Positions 22,561 through 34,424 of a stretch of DNA of 64,000 nt are shown here, piece by piece (the stretch's first letter is position 1; each line of letters opens with the position of its first letter). The notes below the pieces were generated by a model. The model was not told the DNA's origin. It did not search any database and saw only the letters and a list, made by a program, of their open reading frames with translations. Source of the DNA: Sapria himalayana (taxonomy: Eukaryota; Streptophyta; Magnoliopsida; Malpighiales; Rafflesiaceae). Position numbers and translations under genes: made by a program. The stretch spans positions 1 through 64,000 of the forward strand of contig JAREIK010017896.1 in the NCBI GenBank assembly GCA_029783825.1, given 5' to 3'.

Positions 22561-25500
22561 AAGAATCATATAATTATTTAAATTAGATCTATCTCACTAA
22601 TAATTTATTTTATAATTAATATTTCTATAAAAATAAACTGATAAATAATTAAAATAAAATTTTAAATTATACTTAATAAAATTAAAATTGAGATTTATGA
22701 TTTTTTATTAAAGTTCACTTGTTTAATGGTTTAAGTATTTAGAGGCTTTGACATTTAGGAGTTTTGCAATTTATGTTTTTAGGTATTTAATGGTTTATAG
22801 GTTTTATTAAAACAATAAAATAAAAAAAAATATTTGTAATTTTTTCTCATTTTCATAGGTTATAACCTTTGAAAATATAATAATATTTTAAATTTTTTGA
22901 AATGTGAATACAATACACAAATCGATTAAAGGTTAAACTAAAATATATTCTTGAATAATTATTTTTAATTTTTAAATTTTTACTTCATTTATAAGCTCTA
23001 TATTTTTTTGATTAAAAATAAATTATTTAAATTATATTTGTCGCACTCTTAATTTATTTTGGACGAAATATTTTATAAAAATAAACTAATAAATATTAAA
23101 ATCAATATTTAAAATTATAATAAATAAAATAAAAATTAGATTTATTAATTATTAAGTAGTATATTGTGGTTTAATGGTTTATGTATTTAGGAGTTTACTG
23201 ATTTAACTATAAATGCATTTAGTGGTTTATATTTTTTAATTTAAAAAATAAAATAACAAAAAAATTTATTTTTGTTATATTTTGATATTTTCAAAGGTTA
23301 CCTTTGAAAATATAATAATTTTAAAACTTCTTTAAAAAGCGAATACAATATTTATTTATAAAAATTATTAAATTTTTATATCATATAAAGTCAATATAAC
23401 CAATTTTAGTGATAAATATTCTAATAATGATAAAAAAATAAATAAATAATTTATTATTAATAAGATAGATATCAATTAAAATATAATTACAAAACCTAAA
23501 ATAATTCAAAAGCAAACCAAAATATATTACTATATAATAATTTTTTGTTTTGTAATTTTTTTTTATTTTAAAAAGTTTATCTATATTTTTTGATTAAAAA
23601 TAATTTATCTAAATTATATTTGTCTAACTAATAATTTATTTTGTAATTAATATTTATATAAAAATAAACAAATAAATAATTAAAATTAATATTTAAAATT
23701 ATAATGAAAAAAAAATGAGATTTAATAATTATTATTTAGGGTATACAAGTTTAATTTTAATTATATATGTCTCAGTAATAATTTATTTTGTAATTAATAT
23801 TTCAAAAAAAATAAACTTATAAATAATTAAAATAAAAATTGTATATTATACTGAATAAAAATTAAAATCAGATTTATGATTTATTATTAATGTATACCAA
23901 TTTAATGGATTAAGTATTTATATGTTTTGTCATTTGAAAATTTAGCAATTTATGTTTTTAGGCATTTAGTGGTTTATAGGTTTTATTTAAACAATAAAAT
24001 AATATAAAAAAATTTCTAATTTTTTCTCATTTTCTTAACTTATAACCTTTGAAAATATAATAATATTTAAAATTTTTATAAATGTAAATATAATATTATA
24101 GTTATAATAATATTAATAATTCTATATCATATAAATTCAATATAAACAATTGAATTGATATATATTATAATAATGATCAAAAATTAAATTAATAAACTAT
24201 TAATAAAAAGATAGAAATTAATTAAAAAATATTTACAAAACCCAAATTGATTTAAAATTAAAGTAATATATATTACTGGATTATAATTTTAAATTTTTAA
24301 ATTTTTACTTCTTTTATATGCATATATATATTATTTCATTAAAAATAAATTATTTAAATTATATTTGTCGCACTCATAATTTATTTTGTAATAAATATTT
24401 CTATAAAAATAAACTAATAAAAAATTAAAATAAATATTTAAAATTATAATAAATAGAAATAAAAACTAGATTTATTATTTATTATGTATTATATATCTGT
24501 TTAATGGTTACTATATTTAGGCAATACGGGGTCTAGGAGTTTACTTATTTAACTATGTATGCATTTAGTGGTTTATAGGTTTTATTTAAAAAAATAAATA
24601 AACAAAAAATTTAATTTTATTATTTTTTGATATTTTCAAAGGTTATAACCTTTGAAAATATAATAAATTTTAATTTTTTTTCTAAAGTGAATACAATCTT
24701 TAGTTATAATAATCATTATATTTATATATCATATAAAATTAATATAAACTATTTTATTGATAAATATTCTAATAATGATTAAAATATAAAATAATAATCT
24801 ATTATTAAAAAGATATATCAATTATAATATAATTAAAAAACCAAAAATGATTCAAAAGCAAAGCAAAATATATTATTATATAATAAATTTTTATTTTGAA
24901 AAATTTTTTTTCTTTTAAAAAGTTTATCTATATTATTTTGATGAAAAATAATTTTTATAAATTATATTTGTGTAACTCATAATTTATTTTGTAATTAATA
25001 TTTATATAAAAATAAACAAATAAACAAATAAACAATTAAATTTGAATATTTAAAATTAAAATGAAAAAAAAATAAGATTTATTCTTTATTATTTAGGATA
25101 TATCGGTTTAATTTAAATTAGATATGTCTCACTAATAATTTATTTTGTAATTAATATTTCTATAAAAATAAACTGATAAATAATTAAAAAAATATTTAAA
25201 TTATACTGAATAATTAAAATAATTTATTTTGTTTCTTTATCAACTCTAGAATGATTGCTAAAGCTCTAACAAAAATAATAGGAGCTTTTAATTTATCTTT
25301 ATTATGTCTCATCATATTTGATGTTGAATCACTGGGCTATCAAAGGTAATTTGACTAATGTACGCTAACAAACTAAACCAAAGTTGTACCCCTATGTGTT
25401 GAAATAGCTAGTTGTTGAGGATGCTATTTATCTTGATTATTGTAATTTCTTCTAAAATATCTCTCATGCACACACTCAAAGAAATTTTTTTAAAACATAG

Positions 25501-25827
25501 TTCACCTCTAAAAAAATAACCACCTTGTAGCCTATTAGAACAAATTAGCCCCTAGGCGGTTTGAGCAGGGCAAGAAGTATGGGCTCTCTTTCAATCAAGT
25601 ATCAAAAAATTTATTGTATTGGCATGTCTAAGCCCTTTTTTTATATCCTCATGGATATGAAAAGTATCATTTCTTTCTTTTTATATTAAATGAGTTATGT
25701 ATACAAGCTCACAATACCCAAAAAGGTATAAATGAATCATATTCAAATGTATAAAATGTTTTAATCATTGCTCAAAATATTAGTCTTGCATATTGACACT
25801 CGAGGTCACAAATCAAAGGAAAAAGCC

Positions 25828-26196
25828 ATAGTGATATTTCCAATACCAAGAATCTTAGCTATAGAAAGTTATAAAGAGTAGTACTATAGCTTTAACTATT
25901 TATTGGGTTATGACTATTACTCTTGAGGAATGTCCAAAGTTACAATCATTCCTAGTGCAATGACTTTGCAAAATAAAGATAAAATGCTCAAGCTATGGTC
26001 ATATTATTATACTGTGACCCAGTTTTATCGTGATTAAATATGCATTCATGATCATTCTATGTACCATAACAATATGTTCAACAGAGAGACACAAGTTATG
26101 GCATATTCTCATCGATATGATTTTGTGTTCTAGAGACAAAATATACAATCATGACCATTGCTAATGCTACAATAATCTAAAGCAAGAAAGAGACTG
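25828..26196 (+). repeat. Degenerate ~100-bp subrepeats in element B
   Basis: About four successive units share the same skeleton. Each begins AAGCYATRGTSATATT or AAGTTATGGCATATT, has AAATATRCATTCATGAYCATT or ACAATCATTCCTAGTGC in the middle, and ends with CAACAGAGAGACAC or CAAGAAAGAGACTG. Unit starts are near 25841, 25913, 25991 and 26093. The two right-hand units are most alike. The inverted copy of element B keeps the same pattern. Confidence 0.55.
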
Positions 26197-26333
26197 AATC
26201 CATAACTCACCCCTTGAGTCATGACTTTGTGTTACATATACAAACATATAAATCTGTGACATTCATAAAAGTTGTGTATTTCAATTTAAATTTAACACTT
26301 AATCATTTGATTATAAAAGTGCATAACATGAGA

Positions 26334-26410
26334 TTTAGGATTTAAGGTCTATGGATTAGGGTTATCGTTTATGGGTTAATGTTTAGGATTTAAAGTTTAG
26401 GGTTTATGGT
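26334..26410 (+). repeat. Degenerate interstitial telomeric heptamer tract in element B
   Basis: About 11 units near 7 nt: TTTAGGA, TTTAAGG, TCTATGG, ATTAGGG, then a few irregular units, then TTTAGGA, TTTAAAG, TTTAGGG, TTTATGG. The period is that of the plant telomere repeat TTTAGGG, unlike the 8-nt period in the surrounding satellite. The counterpart at 62145-62220 is more regular. Confidence 0.75.
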
Positions 26411-27688
26411 TTTTTTTGTTTTTTTTAAATAAACACTTTATTCATCATTTAGGCACACCACTTACAAGAGACTAAAAAGCTGACTAATTTAGGCCAGCCC
26501 ACAAAATCCTATGCACCTTAATGACTCTATGCATAAAATACATAAAAAAACATAATGCCTAATAATTCCAAGCATACGAATACAACTAAAATCACCTGGC
26601 ATTCATGGACTTCAGAGTTGGCTTTGAGTCATTATGTGCACTACATACTTTCCATTCGGATTTTACGAGCCTTTGTAGGAACCTGAATGATGCACCATAT
26701 TAAAACTACGCAAATATAAGATTGTGCATGTGTGTGACATGCAGCATCAAGCTTTTGCCTATGACATTGCTATGCAATGGAATACATGTAAAACTGAATA
26801 CCCATAAATCTAAAAGTCCATATCTATGGCACTTTGTAAATTCATTCTCACCTCTAAATTCTACATTCTTTTTCTCCAATGATCCTCAAAAGAGTATCTC
26901 TTGGGTTAGAATGCTTCCACCTCGAGCTCAAAGAAGTGGCTATATGTTGCACCGACAAAATATCGAAAAATATGCATGCATCAGTGTTCATGTGTGATGA
27001 GGTTCATCTCATAGTCTAATTATCTACGCGTACAACCAAGCTAGTATACAAGTAAAATTCCAAAATACTATAAAGATGGGTCTTCTGCTCCTGGGAGTGT
27101 AGCATTGCCTAATGTGTATTTACAAAATGTATTAGTAGGCCCCACTTAGAGATACTCATGAGTCCACTTGCCCTCATTGCATGGTACATAGAATACAGAC
27201 AAGATTGAGTGTGTGAGTATGTCATGATCCTTCTCTACAAGTACATGGTGCATATAAAGTCCAAAATACAAATAAGACTACAAACATAAACTACATGTTT
27301 AAATCATTCGCTCCAATGTAGCTGGTATTGACTCTATTGCTTACTGGGCCTGCTTGGTGATGCTTCAGATTTTACCGGCTCTCTAATTAATCATGGATTA
27401 CCCGCTATTCCTGTTGGGCGACGGTGGGTTGCCCTATATGCTACCTGATATGGCTAGTGGGTCCCACTCCTAGCTACTCATGGGTTTACTCCCAACCACA
27501 TTGCTCGGTCTCGTTAGTTGTTTGAATGTTATCATCCCGCCTTGATAGTGGGGCCCTCTACAAGCTGGTGGCCCATACTTCTGGCTGCAATTTGTACTTG
27601 TTGGCCCCTCTAAATGCTACACCAAAATGGACAAAAATATGTGCACGTGTGTACTCTAGTCCGTCGCTATGTGTGTGTGGTGCAAAAG

Positions 27689-30600
27689 TATCAGGGTTTA
27701 GGAGTTTAGTAATTTAAGTATTTAGGTATTTTGTGGATTATAAGTTTTATTTAAATAATTAAATAACAAAAAAATTATTTTTATGATTTTTTCTAATTTT
27801 CAAGGTTATAACCTTTGAAAATATTATAATTTTTAATTTTTTTTAAAAATGTTAATATAATATTTAATTATAATAATGATAAAAATTAAATATCATGTAT
27901 ATTCAATATAAATAATTTTATTGATCGATATTATAATACTGATCATATAATAGATTAATAAACTATTATTAATATGATAAATATTAATTAAAATATATTT
28001 GCAAAACCTAAAACGATTCGAAATAAAAGTAAAATTTATTACTAAATAATAATTTTTTTATTTTTAAATTTTTGATTCATTTAATAAGCTTATAAAATTT
28101 TTTGATAAAGATAAATTATTTAAATTATAATTGTCTCATTCATAATTATATTTTTCCATTAATATTTTTATAAAAATAAACTAATAAATAATTAAAAAGA
28201 ATATTAAAATTATAATGAATACTAGTAAAATTGAGATTTATGATTAAGTATTTAGGGTATACCGGTTTAATGGTTTAAGTATTTAAGATTTTAGCAGTTT
28301 AGTGATTTAAGTGTTTAGGCATTTAGTAGTTTATATGTTTTATTTAAATAATGAAATAACAAAAAAATTATTTTTCAAATTTTTTATCAATTTTGAAGGT
28401 TATAACCTTTATAAATATAATAATTTTTGAATTTTTTTCAAATGTGAAGACAATATTTAGTTATAATAAACTTAATAATTATATATCATGTTAATTAAAA
28501 ATAAACAATTTTATTGATAGATATTAATAAACTAAATATAAATAGAAATATAATAATGATCAAAAAATAAATTAATAAATTATTATTTATTGATAGATAT
28601 TTATATATTATTTATAAATACTTAACCCTTTAAAGATGGTTTAAATGTTTAAGTATTTAAGGGTTTTGTGGTTTGCGGTTTAATGATTTAAGCTTTTAGG
28701 CATTTTGTGGTTTATAGGTTTTATATAAACAATAAAATAACAAAAAATTTATTTTTGTGATTTTATCTCATTTTCAAAGATGATAACCTTTAAAAATATA
28801 ATAATTTTTATATTATTTTCAAATGTAAATAAAAAATTTGTTATAATAATCTTTATAATTATATATCATGTAATTTCAATATTTTTATATTAGTTTCAAT
28901 ATAAATTAATAATCTATTATTAATAGGATAGATATCAATTAAAATATAATTACAAAATCTAAAATGATTCAGAAGCAAAGCAAAATATATTACTATATAA
29001 TAATTTTTTGTTTTGAAAATTTTTTTTCTTTTAAAAAGTTAATCTATAATTTTTTGATAAAAAATAATTTATATAAATTATTTTTGTCTAGCTCAATTTA
29101 TTTTGTAATTAATATTTATATATAAATAAACAAATAAATAATTAAAATATATATTTAAAATTATAATAAAAAAATGCGATTTATTATTTATTATTTTTTA
29201 TTTATTATTTAGGGATGGTGTTTTAATTTAAATTAGATCTATCTCACTAATAATTTATTATGTAATTAATATTTCTATAAAAATAAACTGATAAATAATT
29301 AAAATAAAAATTTAAAATTATAGTGAATAAAATTTAAAATAATATTTATTATTTATTATTAATGTATACCAGTTTAATGTTTTAAGTATTTAGAGATTTT
29401 TTCATTTAGGATTTTAGCAATTTATGTTTTTTGGCTTTTAGTGGTTTATACGTTTTATTTAAAAAAATAAAATATCAAAAAAATTTGCGATAATTTTTTC
29501 TCATTTTCATAGGTTATAACCTTTGAAAATATAATAATATTTAAAACTTTTTGAAATGTGAATACAATAATTAGTTATAATAATATTAATAATTATATAT
29601 CATATAAATTCAATAAATACTTTTATTGATATATATTATAATAATGATCATAAATAAATTTATAAACTATTGATATTAATATAGATATTAATTAAAAAAT
29701 AATTACAAAACCCAAATTGATTCAAAATTATAGTAAAATATATTTATGGATAAAAACTTTTAATTTTTAAATTTTTACTTCTTTTATAATGATATATTTT
29801 TTTTAAATTATATTTTTCACACTCATAATTTATTTTGTAATAAATATTTTTATAAAAATAAACTAATAAATAAGCAAAATGAATATTTAAAATTATATTA
29901 AATAAAATTAAAAATTAGATTTATTAATTATTAAGTAGTATATAATGGTTTAATAGTTTATGTATTTTGTCATTACAGGGTTTAGGAGCTTACTAATTTA
30001 ATTGTGTATTCATTTAGTGGTTTATAGGTGTTATTTATAAAAAAATATCAAAAAATTTATTTTTTGATATTTTCAAAGGTTATAACCATTGAAAATATAA
30101 TAATTTTTAATTTTTTTTCAAAAGTGAATACTATATTTAGTTATAATAATAATTATATTTATATATCATATAAATTCAATATAAATATTTTTATTGGTAA
30201 ATATTCTAATATTATCAAAGAATAAATTAATAATCTATTATTAATAAAATAGATATCAATTTAAATATAATAACAAAATCTAAAATGATTCAGAAACAAA
30301 GCAAAATATATTACTATATAATAATTTTTTGTTTTGAATTTTTTTTCTTTAAAAAGTTTATCTATATTTATTTGATGAAAATAATTATATAATTTATATT
30401 TGTCTAACTCAATTTATTCTGTAATTGATAATTATATAAAAATAAATGAATAAATAATTAAAATGAATATTTTAAATTATAATAAAAAAATAATATTGAG
30501 ATTTATTATTTATTATTTAGGGTATACCTGTTTTAAATGATTATCTATTTAGGATTTTCGAGATTTAGGAGTTATTGATTTAAGTATTTCGGTATTTATA

Positions 30601-31116
30601 GGTTTATTGGATTTATTTAAACAATGAAATAACAAAAAAATTATTTTTGTTATTTTTTCACAATTTCAAAGGTTATAACATTTGAAAATATAATAATTTT
30701 AAAATTTTTTTAAAATGTGAATAAAATATTTAGTAATAATAATCATTATAATTATATATAATATAAACTAATTATAAAAAATTTTATTGATAGATATGAT
30801 ATCAATTATCAAAAAATAAATTAATAAACTATTATTAATATGATAAATATAAATTAAAATATAATTACAAAACCTAAAATGATTCATAATCAAAGTAAAA
30901 TTTATTACTAAATAATTATTTTTTGTATTTAAATTTTTACTTCTTTTTATAAGATTATATTTTTTTTATTAAAAGTAAATTATTAATATTATATTTGTCT
31001 GACTAATTATTTATTTTGTAATTAATATTTATATAAAAAATAAACTAATAAATATTTAAAATGAATATTTAGAATTATAATGAATACAAATTAAAATGAG
31101 ATTTAAGATTTAATAT
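27689..31116 (+). repeat. AT-rich satellite array, plus orientation, block 3
   Basis: The array restarts within an octamer array (TATCAGGG, TTTAGGAG, TTTAGTAA, TTTAAGTA). Dyad cores lie near 27805, 28395, 28775, 29513, 30073 and 30668. The spacings (about 590, 380, 740, 560, 595) match those read away from element B in the minus-orientation block 54310-60860. The short ~390-bp monomer at 28395-28775, with ACCCTTTAAAGATGGTTTAAATG, has an exact counterpart around 59900-59945. This block is therefore one arm of an inverted duplication that includes element B. Confidence 0.92.
30668..30683. repeat. Dyad core with right arm substituted (AAAGGTTATAACATTT)
   Basis: Only the right arm is changed, C to A. 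The inverted-duplicate monomer carries the same state at 57860-57875, read on the minus strand. The related core at 32706-32733 has both arms changed. Confidence 0.8.
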
Positions 31117-31246
31117 TGCTATATATGTAATTTATTTTTTGATAATTTGTTTGTATAACCAAATATTTTTTCTTTTTTAATATTTTCATGTAAGTGCAGG
31201 AAAGGAAGTATTAAGAGGTCGGGGATGCAGCAGTAGCACAAAATTT
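31117..31246 (+). other. Foreign ~130-bp fragment with exon-boundary appearance
   Basis: This short stretch does not align with any satellite monomer. It has a T-rich tract (about 31163-31189), then GTAAGTGCAG, then a G-rich, non-satellite segment of about 50 nt (GAAAGGAAGTATTAAGAGGT and following bases) before satellite of another class resumes at TGTCTCACTC. The pyrimidine tract plus CAG followed by codon-like sequence resembles an intron 3' end joined to an exon, but it is too short to identify. It also marks the point where collinearity with the inverted arm (54.3-60.9 kb) ends. Confidence 0.5.
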
Positions 31247-32705
31247 GTCTCACTCTAAATTAATTTTGCAATTAATTTTTCTAAAAAATAAATATAAATA
31301 ATTAAAATGAATATTTAAAATTATAATAAATAGAAATAAAAATAAGATATATTATTTATTAAGTAGTATATAGATGTTAAAATCTTTATATATTTAGGGG
31401 TTTTGGGGTTTATGAGCTTACTAATTTAAGTAAGTAAGCATTTGATGGTATATAGGTTTTATTTAAAAAATAAAATAACTAAAAATTTATTTTTATTATT
31501 TTTTCTTATTTTTTAACATTATAACCTTTGAAAATATAATAATTTTTAATTTTTTTTCAAAAGTGAATACAATATTTATTTATAATAATCATAATAATTA
31601 TATATCATATAAATTCAATATAAACAATTTTATTCATAAATATTCTAATAATTATCAAAAAATAAATTTAAAATCTATTATGAATAAGATTGATATTACT
31701 TAAAATATAATATCTAAACCTAAAATGATTCAAAAGCTAAGCAAAATATATTATTTGATAATAATTATTTGTTTTTAAATTTTTATTCTTTTTATAAGCT
31801 TATCTATTTTTTGATGAAAAATAATTTTTATAAATTATATTTTTAACTCATAATTTATTTTATAATTAATATATATATATAAATAAAAAACTTAACAATT
31901 AAAATGAATTTTTTAAATTATAATAAAACAAATAAAAATTAGATTTATTAATTATTACTCAGGGTATACCTATTTAAAGGATTATCTATATAGGGGTATT
32001 TGATTTTGTAGTTTAGAGATTTAAGTGTTTAGGAATTTAGTGATTTATAGGTTTTATTTAAACAATGAAATAAAAAAAAAGAATATTTTATTTATTTTTT
32101 CACATGTTCAAAGGTTACATTCTTTGAAAATATAAAAATTTTAAAACTTTTTTCAAAAGTGAATACAATATTTTGTTATAATAATTATTAAATTTATATA
32201 GCATATAAATTTAATATAAACATTTTTATTGATAAATATTCGAATAATGATCAAAAAATAAATTAATAATCTATTATTAATAAGTTAGATATCAATTAAA
32301 ATATAATTACAAAACCTAAAATGATTCAGAAACAAAGCAAAATATATTACTATATAATATTTTTTTGTTTTTAATTTTTTTCTTCTTTTATAAAGTTTAT
32401 CTATATTTTTTTGTTGATAAATAATTTATATAAATTATATTTGTATAACTTATAATTTATTTTGTAATTAATATTTATATAAAAATAAACAAATAAATAT
32501 TTAAGAGGAATATTTAAAATTATAATGAAAAAAATAAAAATGAGATTTATTATTTATTATCTAGGATATACAATATAAAAAAATTTATCTATTTAGGGTT
32601 TTCGAGATCTAGAAGTTATTGATTTAAGTATTTAGGAATTTAATGGTTTATAAGTTTTATTCAAACAATGAAATAACAAAAAATTTATTTTTGATATTTT
32701 TTCAA

Positions 32706-32733
32706 ATTTTCAAATGTTATAACATTTGAAAAT
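32706..32733. repeat. 28-bp perfect palindrome with matched changes in both arms
   Basis: The half-site is ATTTTCAAATGTTA followed by its exact reverse complement. Compared with the canonical half-site, G is replaced by T, and the partner arm carries the complementary C to A change. Dyad symmetry is therefore kept despite two substitutions. Confidence 0.88.
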
Positions 32734-33107
32734 ATAATAATTTTAAAATTTTTTAAAAATGTGAATACAATATTTTGTAATAATAAATATTATAACTATA
32801 TATAATATAAACTAAATATAAATAATTTTTTTGATAGATATGATATCAATTATCAAAAATAAATTAATAAACTATTATTAATAAGATAGATATAAATTAA
32901 AATATAATTAAAAAACCTAAATTGATTCAAAATCAATGTAAAATTTATTACTAAATAATAATTTGTTTTTAGTTTTTGCATCATTTTATAAGCTTATATG
33001 TTTTTTTGATGAAAAATATATTATTTAAATTATATTTGTATCACTCATAATTTATTTTGTAATTAATATTTCTATAAATTTTGTAAATTATATTTAAGGT
33101 TTACGAG

Positions 33108-33195
33108 TTTAATGGTTTGAGTATTTAGGGGCTCCGGGGTTTAGGAGTATAGATTTTTATGTATCTAGGCATTTAATGGTTTATAAGTTTTATTA
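33108..33195 (+). repeat. Octamer array (TTTAGGNN type), clear example 3
   Basis: Units in register: TTTAATGG, TTTGAGTA, TTTAGGGG, CTCCGGGG, TTTAGGAG, TATAGATT, TTTATGTA, TCTAGGCA, TTTAATGG, TTTATAAG, TTTTATTA. They match example 1 position by position (CTTCGGAG versus CTCCGGGG at position 4), about 29 kb away. Confidence 0.9.
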
Positions 33196-34424
33196 AACAA
33201 TGATATAACAAAAAATTTATTTTTGTTATTTTTTCTCATTTTTGAAGGTTATAAACTTTGAAAATATAATAAGTTTTAAATTTTTTTATATGTGAATACT
33301 ATATTTAGTTATGATAATCTTAATAATTATATATAATGTAAATTCAATTTAAACAATTATATTAAAATATATTATATTAATGATCAAAAAATAAATTAAT
33401 AAACTATTATTAATAAGATAGATATTATTTTAAATATTTTTGCAAAACATAAATTTATTCAAAATCAAAGTAAAATATATTACAAAATAATACTTTCTTT
33501 GATGTTTTGCTTTTTTTAAAAAGTTTATATTTTTTGTTATTAAAAGTAAATTATTTAAATTATATTTGTGTTCCTCATAATTAATTTTTAATTTATAATT
33601 CTATAAAACTAAACAAATGAATAATTAAAATAAATATTTAAAATTATAATGAATACAAATAAAATAGAGATTTATTATTTATGATTCATGATATACCAGT
33701 TTAATGGTTTAAGTATTTATGTCTTTTGGGGTTTAGTGATTTAAGTGTTTAGGCCTTTAGTGATTTATAGTTTTTATTTAAAGAATGAAAAAATAAAAAA
33801 TTTAATTTTTTGATTTTTTGTAATTTTTCAAGGTTATAACCTTTGAAATTATAATAATTTTTAATTTTTTTAAATGTGAATATAATATTTAAGTAATAAT
33901 AATCTTGATAATTATATATAATGTAAACTCAATATAAATAATTTTATTAATAGATATTATAATAATGATCAATAAAAAATTAATAAACTATTATTAATAA
34001 GAATTATATAAATTAAAATAGAATTGGAAAATCTAAAATGATTCAAAATAAAAATAAAATATATTACTAAATAATAAATTTTTGTTTTTAAAATTTTGCC
34101 TATTTTTATAAGGATTTATATTTTTTTGATGAAAAATAAATTATTTAAATTAGATCTGTCTCTCTAATAATTTATTTTCTAATTAATATTACTATAAAAA
34201 TAAACTGATAAATAATTTAAAATAAAAATTTAAAATTATACTTAATAAAAATTAAATTGAGAGTTATGGTTTTTTATTAATGTACACCTTTTTAATAGTT
34301 TAAATATTTAAAGGTTTTTTCGTTTAGGAGTTTAGCAATTTATGTATTTAGGCATTTAGTGGTTTATAGGTTTTATTAAAATAATAAAATAACAAAAAAA
34401 AATTGTAATTTTTTTTCATTTTCA

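Larger units (their letters stand above)
16945..25211 (+). repeat. AT-rich ~600-bp satellite array, plus orientation, block 2
   Basis: The array resumes inside a monomer right after the broken hAT end and runs to element B. Dyad cores lie near 17390, 17975, 18670, 19430, 20011, 20605, 21351, 22117, 22857, 23293, 24030 and 24645. Monomer classes match those in other blocks; for example, 17110-17500 closely resembles 31250-31640. One monomer, around 21740-21780, is shortened by a deletion that removes most of an octamer array. No gene is seen. Confidence 0.93.
25212..27688 (+). mobile_element. Element B, copy 1: unclassified ~2.48-kb non-satellite insert
   Basis: This is a moderately AT-rich, complex-sequence block inside the satellite. 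The left edge is just after ATACTGAATA, and the right edge is just before the octamer TATCAGGG-TTTAGGAG. It contains ~100-bp degenerate subrepeats (25828-26196), a degenerate telomeric heptamer tract (26334-26410), and a GC-richer right third (about 27100-27680). No frame over about 90 codons occurs. The frames present are not clearly preserved relative to the inverted copy at 60861-63340, so I see no gene. I recognise no terminal repeats, target duplication, poly-A, LTR or retroelement motif, so 'mobile' is inferred only from its repeated presence. The class is unknown; it could be a captured genomic segment amplified with the satellite. Confidence 0.6.

Noticed and set aside
26722..26997. 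91-codon frame in element B, with a similar frame at 61623-61826
   Set aside because: The first ~67 residues are alike in both copies, but so is the DNA. The second copy ends early, the start is not convincing, and there is no recognisable domain. It stays only a weak candidate.
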